A stretch of 5,111 nt of DNA from Candidatus Altarchaeota archaeon. Lineage in GTDB: Archaea; Altiarchaeota; Altiarchaeia; IMC4; DAOVSA01. Position 1 is the first letter of the stretch; each line of letters starts with the position of its first letter. The DNA lies in NCBI GenBank assembly GCA_030633635.1, contig DAOVSA010000057.1, positions 1-5,111 on the forward strand. Reading direction: 5' to 3'. The position numbers and the translations under genes were made by a program. The notes beneath the pieces are model-generated. The model was given only the letters and a program-made list of their open reading frames with translations, did not search any database and was not told the origin of the DNA. Shown here one piece after another: positions 1 through 4,889 of the stretch.

Positions 1-602
1 ATAATCTTGGTGAATTTTCAAAAGCATTAGAGTCTTACCAGTGGTCATTAAAAATACAAAAAGAAATTGGCGACCGTGAGGGTGAAACAGCAAGCCTTTT
101 AAGTATAGGTAAAATTTTTACAGAGAAAAATGATTTTTCAAGTGCTGAGAAGTATTATAATAAAGCCCTTTTGATTGCCCGGGAAATTAAATCGAAGTTG
201 CTTCTTGCTGATGTTTGTCTTGATATTGCCTCACTCTATTTGGCAAAGGGTAACCTGACTGATGCCAAAAAGAGCTTAAAGCAAGCTTTATCTATTGCGG
301 ATGAACTTGGTTCAAAGGTGATAAAAGCTAGTGTTTTATGTCTTACTGGGCGTCTTTATACAAAAGAGAAAAAGTGGGATAAAGCAAAGTCCTTTTTTAA
401 GAAATCAATGGCAATTTTCAAACAAATAAAAACCAAGTTTTATCTTGCTGAGATTTATTATTATCAGGGTTTGATGTTTAAAGAATCAGGTGATAAAGCT
501 GAGGCAAAAAAATATTTCACCAAAGCAATGAAAATATTTAAGAAACTTGGTGCAAAAGCATGGATTGAAAAGATAGAGGGACAAGAGATTATTGTACCTT
601 AA
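1..602 (+). CDS. TPR-repeat protein, 3' end (5' truncated by window edge)
   Basis: The reading frame is open from position 3 to the TAA at 600-602, giving 199 visible residues; the true start lies upstream. The sequence is a run of tetratricopeptide repeats of the longer, kinesin-light-chain-like type. Packing alanines recur at visible residues 8, 48, 88, 128 and 168, an exact 40-residue period, and the helix-A small residue recurs at 35, 76, 116 and 156 (SIGKIF, DIASLY, LTGRLY, YQGLMF). The last repeat ends near residue 183, followed by a short tail ending IIVP. TPR arrays bind proteins or peptides; no catalytic domain is visible in this part. Such C-terminal arrays often follow an ATPase, cyclase or transcriptional-activator domain, but nothing here shows which. 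No signal peptide can be judged. The TTG at 171 is internal and not a believable start, because the repeats continue upstream in frame. Confidence 0.9.
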   Translation, partial: NLGEFSKALESYQWSLKIQKEIGDREGETASLLSIGKIFTEKNDFSSAEKYYNKALLIAREIKSKLLLADVCLDIASLYLAKGNLTDAKKSLKQALSIADELGSKVIKASVLCLTGRLYTKEKKWDKAKSFFKKSMAIFKQIKTKFYLAEIYYYQGLMFKESGDKAEAKKYFTKAMKIFKKLGAKAWIEKIEGQEIIVP

Positions 603-983
603 CAGCGGAATGAATATCCATGGACTGTAGGTTAGACATTTTAAAAATCATTATTTAACGGGGAGAGCGATGACAATATTTCTGGAGTGAAGTGTCTCCT
701 GATATTGCATGTTTTGGTTTTGTAGGAGCAACCTCTTATCATCCAACCAGTCGTCATACATCTTCTCGAATGGCTCACCGCGGAAAAGGGAAAACGCACG
801 TAGATATTCTCCCTCCGCAAATCCCCATTCACCTACCTGCTGAAATGTTATATTTCTTTCTCACAGATGGTTATCTTATCTGCCTGTGTGGTGCATTTAG
901 ATAGGTAAATGTGCAGTTGATTTTATTACATTAGGATTAATACTAAATTTTAAAAAGGATTTTTATCACTCTTTTTTTTCTTC
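603..983. other. Intergenic stretch without an intact gene
   Basis: Between the TPR gene and the promoter candidate no intact gene is seen. The stretch holds the BTAD-like remnant at 651-860. Next comes an AT-rich weak stem-loop at 892-915 (ATTTA pairing with TAAAT, plus three more pairs across a 2-nt bulge), then T-rich sequence at 955-985. No clear intrinsic terminator follows the TPR gene. The plus-strand open frame at 692-904 is antisense to the remnant and does not look like protein. Confidence 0.6.
651..860 (-). pseudogene. Decayed fragment resembling a BTAD (SARP-like activator) helical domain
   Basis: On the minus strand the frame read from 860 down to the TAA at 651-653 is open for 69 codons. 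It reads like conserved protein in the middle: EGEYLRAFSLFRGEP, then FEKMYDDWLDDKRLLLQNQ. The arrangement 'A..LFRGEPF..MYDDW..DKR' matches the pattern I know from bacterial transcriptional activator (BTAD) domains, where a helical repeat ends in L-Y-x-G-[DE]-x-L...W...R. The conserved Trp is codon 38 (747-749). The frame has no credible start: stops lie at 861-863 and 876-878, no upstream ATG is followed by similar protein, and the end (RNIVIALPVK) does not look like the family. I read it as a remnant of a regulator or TPR/BTAD gene with both ends lost or frameshifted. The ATG-initiated frame at 641-832 is an overlapping shadow. The assignment is from memory of the family, not a search. Confidence 0.5.
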
Positions 984-1013
984 TTGACTTAGGAGGACAA
1001 TTTAATGTAATAT
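984..1013 (+). promoter_or_regulatory. Candidate sigma70-type promoter of the two-gene operon
   Basis: A good -35 box TTGACT (984-989) is followed after 18 bp by TAATAT (1008-1013). Alternative -10 hexamers overlap downstream (TATGAT 1011-1016, GATAAT 1014-1019) with longer spacing. A start near 1020 would leave a leader of about 50 nt before the ATG at 1072. The region is AT-rich and directly precedes the first operon gene. An AGGAGG lies inside the spacer and offers a competing reading (see findings). The call rests on consensus matching only. Confidence 0.4.
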
Positions 1014-1060
1014 GATAATGTAAGACTAAAAAAGATTTGAAATTTGAGAACCTAAATTGT

Positions 1061-1066
1061 AAGGAG
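1061..1066 (+). promoter_or_regulatory. Ribosome binding site of the first propeller gene
   Basis: AAGGAG lies 5 nt before the ATG at 1072. It fixes that start rather than the in-frame Met codon at 1087, which has no Shine-Dalgarno match and would lose the basic start of the signal peptide. Confidence 0.8.
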
Positions 1067-1071
1067 ATATA

Positions 1072-2868
1072 ATGAAGAAAGTAGCAATGACATTCGGTAA
1101 ACAGGTAATCCTTGAACTGGTAGTTTTATTCTTCCTCCCCCTTATATGTTTTGGTGGCTGGACGCCAGAAATCAGGGTAACTGTACCTGATGGGAATGAT
1201 TTGGACAATGTTCCAGAAATCGTCATAGATGGTGCTAATACTCCCTTTGTATTCTGGTACGGATTAAGCGGTGGTTCTGTGAATTATTACTATTCCCGGT
1301 GGGTTTCAGGTGCATTTGAATCCGAAACCTTGCTCAGCTTCTACCCCAATCAGATTGGAACCCCATTTGGTGCGAGTGTTGATTCAGGAGGTAACCCCTG
1401 GGTTGTATGGCCATATGTATATAGCACTAATTCCGGGGGAATGGTGAGTAAATGGAATGGAAGCACATTTGTCGTTGATACCGTTGTTGAGGGATATGCA
1501 TATAGTGACCCGGATATTGGTTGTGGAAGTGATGGGTATAACTGGGTGACATTTAATTATGGACATGATATTGGTTTCTCGCGCTGGAACGGTGTCTCCT
1601 GGAGCTCTGTAGGATTGGTAAATTCACCAGATGACCTCTATGATAATGATCCATCAATTGCGATTTCTCCTGAAAATTATCCCTGGGTAGTCTGGATGCA
1701 ATATATTGTTGATGCCAATAGCGATACGACTCAGGAAATTTCTTACAGCAAATGGAATGGTGCAGGTTGGGAGCCCGAGGCATATATTACCTCTCCTGAT
1801 ACAAATCTTGATTACCGACCCCAGATTGCATTCTCTCCGGATGGTATCCCCTGGGTTGTGTGGCACAAGTATCTTAAAAAAGAGACAGGCTTTTATGACT
1901 ACTGGATTGGAAAGTGGGGAGAGGTATATTACTCCAAGTGGGAGGGGGCGAATTGGTCAATTCCACAGGTTGTTAATACTCCTGATACGCTTAACGACAA
2001 ATATCCATCAATCGGTTTTGGAAAGGATAGTCTTCCCTGTGTTGTGTGGGGTGGCAAGAATGAGTCCGGAATATACAATGTCTATATCGCAAAATATAAT
2101 GGCACGAGTTTTGATCCGGAGGAAGAGATCGTTTCTACGGCGAGCAACGATTACTGGCCTGAGATTGCTTTTGATTCTTTGGGAAATACCTGGGTCGTCT
2201 GGGTAAGGGAAACCAATGATATCTATGCTAAGATTTTTGATGAGACCGCACCGGTGGTGAATCTTATCTCGCCAAATGGTGGTGAAGTTTTCCCCCCGGG
2301 TGATACCTGTGATATCAACTGGATTGCCGATGACAATATAGGTGTTGATTCACTTACAATATTTTATTCAACAGATGCCGGCAATAACTGGCTTCTCATC
2401 TCATCGGGTGAATCAAATGATTCAACTTATGAATGGGTTATTCCTAACACACCCTCAGATAGTTGTTTGGTCAAGATTATCGCTTATGATATAGGTTTAA
2501 ATCAAAATGAAGATATAAGTGATTCACTCTTTGCTATTCAGGAAATTGGTATTACAGAAAACTATACACTTAAATTAGTTATTCCAGTCCTTAAGATTTA
2601 TCCGAGTCCATTTTCTACTTTCACCACCATTAGTCTTAACCTTCCCAGTAAAGAGCATAGTGCAGAGGACATAGAATTGAAAATCTTTGATACAGCTGGA
2701 CGTTTAGTCAAAAACTTTATCCTTTATCCTTCATCCTTTATTCTTCCAGCGAAGCTGGAATGGCATGGTACAGATGATTTGGGTCGTAAGGTAACACCAG
2801 GTGTCTATTTTATTCAGCTTGTTGTCGGTGATTTTAAGATGATAGAAAAGGCAATAATACTTAGATAA
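1072..2868 (+). CDS. Secreted seven-repeat beta-propeller protein with Ig-like and C-terminal sorting (FlgD/T9SS-type) domains
   Basis: The product is 598 residues. Residues 1-29 form a Sec signal peptide: basic start MKK, hydrophobic stretch 11-27, likely cleavage near CFGG. Residues 40-390 hold seven copies of a two-part repeat. Part one is 'P.I..D..G.PWVVW' (Pro at 48, 98, 147, 194, 250, 312, 363). Part two is 'YSKWNG..W' (near 73, 125, 168, 224, 286, 338, 384). Spacing is 47-62 residues, as expected for seven blades, and the pattern recalls Reg_prop or Asp-box propellers. Residues 391-490 look like an Ig-like domain of the surface-protein type (SPNGGEVF.PGD...I.W...D, then STDAGNNW). Residues 500-598 form a FlgD-like / type IX sorting-type module (IYPSPFS, LKIFDTAGRLV, EWHGTDDLG, PGVYFIQL). 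No catalytic site is recognised; binding or surface display is plausible. Gene two follows after 12 bp. A heptanucleotide tract lies within the last domain. Confidence 0.88.
   Translation: MKKVAMTFGKQVILELVVLFFLPLICFGGWTPEIRVTVPDGNDLDNVPEIVIDGANTPFVFWYGLSGGSVNYYYSRWVSGAFESETLLSFYPNQIGTPFGASVDSGGNPWVVWPYVYSTNSGGMVSKWNGSTFVVDTVVEGYAYSDPDIGCGSDGYNWVTFNYGHDIGFSRWNGVSWSSVGLVNSPDDLYDNDPSIAISPENYPWVVWMQYIVDANSDTTQEISYSKWNGAGWEPEAYITSPDTNLDYRPQIAFSPDGIPWVVWHKYLKKETGFYDYWIGKWGEVYYSKWEGANWSIPQVVNTPDTLNDKYPSIGFGKDSLPCVVWGGKNESGIYNVYIAKYNGTSFDPEEEIVSTASNDYWPEIAFDSLGNTWVVWVRETNDIYAKIFDETAPVVNLISPNGGEVFPPGDTCDINWIADDNIGVDSLTIFYSTDAGNNWLLISSGESNDSTYEWVIPNTPSDSCLVKIIAYDIGLNQNEDISDSLFAIQEIGITENYTLKLVIPVLKIYPSPFSTFTTISLNLPSKEHSAEDIELKIFDTAGRLVKNFILYPSSFILPAKLEWHGTDDLGRKVTPGVYFIQLVVGDFKMIEKAIILR
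2715..2747 (+). repeat. In-gene heptanucleotide tandem repeat (CTTTATC-type, about 4.7 copies)
   Basis: The units are CTTTATC, CTTTATC, CTTCATC, CTTTATT and a partial CTTCC. They encode residues 548-559 (NFILYPSSFILP) in a loop of the C-terminal module. Because 7 is not a multiple of 3, the frame rotates through the unit and the peptide is not repetitive. No stop arises. Confidence 0.85.
2744..2760 (+). repeat. Small perfect palindrome inside the C-terminal module
   Basis: TTCCAGC-GAA-GCTGGAA is a 7-bp stem with a 3-nt loop. It starts in the last heptanucleotide unit and ends directly before the conserved Trp codon at 2761. Confidence 0.75.
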
Positions 2869-2870
2869 AA

Positions 2871-2875
2871 GGAGG
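2871..2875 (+). promoter_or_regulatory. Ribosome binding site of the second propeller gene
   Basis: GGAGG, within AAAAGGAGG, lies 5 nt before the ATG at 2881 and just after the TAA of the upstream gene. It supports translation from a shared mRNA and fixes the start. Confidence 0.85.
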
Positions 2876-2880
2876 ATAAA

Positions 2881-4533
2881 ATGTTCAGTATCTTTGTTGT
2901 ACTTTTATTATTCCCCACACAGTTGAATAGTGCAGGGATTGAGAAAGCTGAAGAAGGTGGGAGATGTAAAACAGTTACCCATCTAATTCCGATTCGGTCA
3001 TTAAATGAAAATGAAGCAGAAATTAAAGGACGAGTGTTTGATTCAGAAAACAGGGGAGCGATTTTATGGCAATATGCGGATCCCGTTGCGATCGCTAAAA
3101 ATGTATCAATGACCCCCGATGGTAAATATATCTGGGTTTTTCAGGAGTTGAATAATGAGAGGCTGCAGCTCTTTGATATCAGTATCAGCATTCCTCAATG
3201 GGAATTTCCATTGGACCAATATGATGACCCTTATGGAAGTATTGATAGTTGGTCCGGAGGTTCAGATACCTTATTTGCGGCAAGTCTATATGATGGCACT
3301 ATCGATACCCTCTATGTATTTGGTCCCGGTTCAAATACACCAATATGGAAAAAGGGATTTGCACCTGGTATGTGGCGACGGGAATTGAGTTTTTCTGATG
3401 ATGGGTCATGCATTATCATGGCGGGGTATCGTTCCGGACCACCGAAAGAGGATATTGTTTACTCCTTTAATGCTTTAAGTGGCGAATCACTCTGGGCATA
3501 TGCTATTCCTGAATCGGGTGCGGTATATGATATTGGTGTCTCTGATGATGGGAACATAATTTTTGCAGTCACGAGGTACAATACCTATGTTTTTGAAAAT
3601 GGCAGTCTCAGATGGGCAAACCAAAATCCATATGAAGCATGTTGTGGTGCAATGTCTTCGGATGGTAAAATTATATGTCGAGGAGACTATTACGGTCATC
3701 TGTATACCTATTCCTGGACCGGTTCAATCTATCAGCAGAAGTGGTCCTATTATATTCCACCCACGGCTGGATTTTATAACTGGGTTGGTTCAGTAGATGT
3801 CTCTCATTATGGCAAAACGATTGTTATTGGTTCTCTGGAAACGATTCCCACAGGCGATGCTGGTAGGGTTGCGATGTTTGATAGTTCAAGCGGGACACCT
3901 TTATGGGAGTATACAGATTGCGGTTATTATGTCCCTTCTGTAGCAATAACCCCAGATGGAGAGGTTGCGATAGCTGGTTCTTGGGGTGATACACTAAATC
4001 TTTACGATGATATACTTCTTTTTGAACATGATTCCGTAAATCCGATATTTTCTTATGGTTCGCCCGGTTCAATCTACTCCGTTGACATTGCGGATGATGG
4101 CGAACACGCCGCAGCAGGTGGCAAAGCAGTTCATGCCACGCAGTGGGGTAACGGTGGTTATGTATATGCGATTGAGACCGGTCATACAGGATTAGAAGAG
4201 GGTCAGATTATTAGACCCAAGACTCCGAGGTTTGAGGTCTACCCCAATCCATTCAGGGAAAAGGTAGAAATAAAATTTGGGATACATTCCTTCGATAATA
4301 CTCAGGACAGGGATGTAGGATGTAAGATGGAAGATATTTCGTTGCTGATATTTGATGTCACGGGGAGGAAGGTGAGGGAGATTTCACTTTTATCTTTTAA
4401 CTTTTCACTTACCACTACAGTGGTCTGGGATGGAAGGGATGATTTTGGGAAGGTACTTCCCTCAGGCATCTACTACTGCAGATTGTCTCAGGGGAATCGC
4501 ACAGAGACAAAAAAGATTCTATTTGTGAAATAA
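2881..4533 (+). CDS. Secreted PQQ/WD40-like beta-propeller protein with C-terminal sorting (FlgD/T9SS-type) domain
   Basis: The product is 550 residues. A hydrophobic leader (2-12) ending near NSAG (16-19) looks like a signal peptide, but it has no Lys or Arg before the core, which is unusual. Residues 60-430 carry about eight repeats. Each starts with a Trp-type strand (LWQY 62, QWEF 106, IWKK 155, LWAY 204, RWAN 244, KWSY 287, LWEY 341, IFSY 389). In most, a 'S.DG..I..G' strand pair follows (MTPDGKYI, FSDDGSCI, VSDDGNII, MSSDGKII, ITPDGEVA, IADDGEHA). This is the pattern of PQQ-like/WD40-like propellers such as BamB or quinoprotein-type folds. I see no clear cofactor or metal site, so a non-enzymatic binding role is possible. 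Residues 450-550 form the same sorting-type module as its neighbour (VYPNPFRE, LLIFDVTGRKVRE, VVWDGRDDFG, SGIYYCRL). Two loops of this module hold repeat-derived sequence. It is the second gene of the operon. Confidence 0.87.
   Translation: MFSIFVVLLLFPTQLNSAGIEKAEEGGRCKTVTHLIPIRSLNENEAEIKGRVFDSENRGAILWQYADPVAIAKNVSMTPDGKYIWVFQELNNERLQLFDISISIPQWEFPLDQYDDPYGSIDSWSGGSDTLFAASLYDGTIDTLYVFGPGSNTPIWKKGFAPGMWRRELSFSDDGSCIIMAGYRSGPPKEDIVYSFNALSGESLWAYAIPESGAVYDIGVSDDGNIIFAVTRYNTYVFENGSLRWANQNPYEACCGAMSSDGKIICRGDYYGHLYTYSWTGSIYQQKWSYYIPPTAGFYNWVGSVDVSHYGKTIVIGSLETIPTGDAGRVAMFDSSSGTPLWEYTDCGYYVPSVAITPDGEVAIAGSWGDTLNLYDDILLFEHDSVNPIFSYGSPGSIYSVDIADDGEHAAAGGKAVHATQWGNGGYVYAIETGHTGLEEGQIIRPKTPRFEVYPNPFREKVEIKFGIHSFDNTQDRDVGCKMEDISLLIFDVTGRKVREISLLSFNFSLTTTVVWDGRDDFGKVLPSGIYYCRLSQGNRTETKKILFVK
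4289..4309 (+). repeat. In-gene copy of the CTTCGA...CTCAGGACA repeat
   Basis: CTTCGA and CTCAGGACA are separated by five variable bases. The 21-nt element matches the reverse complement of 4607-4627 at 16 of 21 positions, with all five differences in the central spacer. It encodes residues around SFDNTQD (470-476), in a loop between two strands of the C-terminal module. Similar short elements are, from memory, common between genes in several uncultivated lineages. Confidence 0.6.
4311..4331 (+). repeat. Short heptanucleotide run (GGATGTA-type)
   Basis: GGATGTA, GGATGTA and AGATGGA are three adjacent 7-nt units, the first two identical. They directly follow the CTCAGGACA-type element in the same coding loop (about residues 477-484). 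Three units are few, so chance is possible. Confidence 0.45.
4382..4416 (+). repeat. In-gene heptanucleotide tandem repeat (TTTCACT-type, 5 units)
   Basis: The units are TTTCACT, TTTATCT, TTTAACT, TTTCACT and TACCACT. They encode ISLLSFNFSLTT (501-512), the same loop position as the tract in the upstream gene, just before the VVWDGRDD strand. The two tracts have different unit sequences but the same 7-nt period and pyrimidine-rich strand. Confidence 0.8.
4411..4424 (+). repeat. Small perfect palindrome following the heptanucleotide tract
   Basis: ACCACT-AC-AGTGGT is a 6-bp inverted repeat with a 2-nt centre. It overlaps the last heptanucleotide unit and ends just before the conserved Trp codon at 4426, as the palindrome in the upstream gene does. 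Confidence 0.6.
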
Positions 4534-4567
4534 TTTCTTTTAAAGTCAGGGTATCATTTTGAGATAA

Positions 4568-4582
4568 TCCTGTTTTTCAGGA
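4568..4582. repeat. Hairpin with T5 loop
   Basis: TCCTG-TTTTT-CAGGA is a 5-bp stem 35 nt after the operon stop codon. No T-run follows, so it is a poor terminator. It abuts the larger palindromic element downstream. Confidence 0.5.
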
Positions 4583-4596
4583 CGGCCGAAGGTAGG

Positions 4597-4638
4597 CGCA
4601 GGCTCTTGTCCTGAGCGAAGTCGAAGGGTTAGCCTGCG
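4597..4638. repeat. Palindromic intergenic repeat with CTCAGGACA-type core
   Basis: The perfect 8-bp arms CGCAGGCT (4597-4604) and AGCCTGCG (4631-4638) enclose 26 nt. That interior contains, in reverse orientation, the CTTCGA...CTCAGGACA element (4607-4627). A related copy lies in the coding sequence at 4289-4309. It looks like a REP-like or miniature non-autonomous repeat; no transposase is in the window. Confidence 0.7.
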
Positions 4639-4659
4639 AATATAACTCTTTGGATAACA

Positions 4660-4690
4660 GTAGCTTGCGCAACCTAAAGGTTGCGGCTAC
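4660..4690 (+). terminator. Strong hairpin; repeat element and possible operon terminator
   Basis: GTAGC (4660-4664) pairs with GCTAC (4686-4690), and CGCAACC (4668-4674) pairs with GGTTGCG (4679-4685) around a TAAA loop, leaving a 3-nt bulge TTG. The T-rich CTTTGGTTTT follows, so it could end transcription of the operon about 150 nt after its stop codon. The T-run is interrupted. The near-perfect symmetry and the neighbouring palindromes argue equally for a dispersed repeat. Confidence 0.45.
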
Positions 4691-4716
4691 CTTTGGTTTT
4701 ACTCTGTCTCCAAGCT

Positions 4717-4735
4717 GTGAGGCAAGATGCCTCAC
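4717..4735. repeat. Perfect 8-bp hairpin
   Basis: GTGAGGCA-AGA-TGCCTCAC is a perfect inverted repeat with a 3-nt loop between the convergent genes. No T-run follows on the plus strand. On the minus strand it is too far from the next stop codon, and wrongly flanked, to be a convincing terminator. Confidence 0.65.
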
Positions 4736-4818
4736 CTGTTCTTGTGTCTTTGCTCCGATTCACTGTATCTCTGTTTAACATTCGTTCTGTCTTCTGATAA
4801 TTTGATGCTCTGACTTTT

Positions 4819-4855
4819 GCCTACTGCTTACTGCCTACTCCATACTGTACCTACT
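4819..4855 (+). repeat. Intergenic heptanucleotide tandem repeat (GCCTACT-type)
   Basis: The units are GCCTACT, GCTTACT, GCCTACT, CCATACT and a 9-nt variant ending CCTACT. They resemble the short tandemly repeated heptanucleotides (STRR) described in cyanobacteria, though nothing else suggests a cyanobacterium. The surrounding 4741-4870 is pyrimidine-rich. An 11-nt direct repeat, TACTCTGTCTC, occurs at 4700-4710 and 4852-4862. Confidence 0.75.
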
Positions 4856-4889
4856 CTGTCTCTTATCTTAAGTCTGAATAGAGTATTAT

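Larger units (their letters stand above)
4534..4889. other. Repeat-rich intergenic region between convergent genes
   Basis: No protein-coding frame is convincing here. The left half (4566-4736) is packed with four stem-loops, and the right half (4737-4870) is a pyrimidine-rich, partly 7-nt-periodic stretch. The plus-strand open frame starting at 4817 runs through the heptanucleotide tract and then antisense to the minus-strand gene, so it is not believed. Confidence 0.7.

Noticed and set aside
692..904. Plus-strand 70-residue open frame between the TPR gene and the operon
   Set aside because: It is antisense to the BTAD-like remnant, has no Shine-Dalgarno site, and its peptide has no domain-like pattern.
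892..915. AT-rich inverted repeat as an operator or terminator
   Set aside because: The stem is short and interrupted by a 2-nt bulge, with no T-run after it and no recognisable binding-site consensus.
1072..1160. Possible lipoprotein signal (LPLIC, cysteine 26) in the first propeller protein
   Set aside because: The residue before the Cys is Ile, not Gly, Ala or Ser, so it is not a lipobox; an ordinary signal peptide fits better.
1706..2206. 166-residue plus-strand open frame inside the first propeller gene
   Set aside because: It is a different frame of a gene with clear signal peptide and repeats; its length follows from the repeated codon pattern of the real frame.
2653..2673. Heptanucleotide run GAGCATA, GTGCAGA, GGACATA in the first propeller gene
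   Set aside because: Units agree too poorly (at best 5 of 7 bases) to separate from chance, although the position matches the insert loop of the second gene.
4648..4696. CTTTGG direct repeats flanking the 4660-4690 hairpin, as a target-site duplication
   Set aside because: They are only 6 bp, and the left copy is 6 bp away from the hairpin arm, so it does not abut the element.
4566..4736. CRISPR array or structured riboswitch
   Set aside because: The hairpins differ from one another, are unevenly spaced and have no repeat-spacer pattern. They lie downstream of genes, not in a leader.
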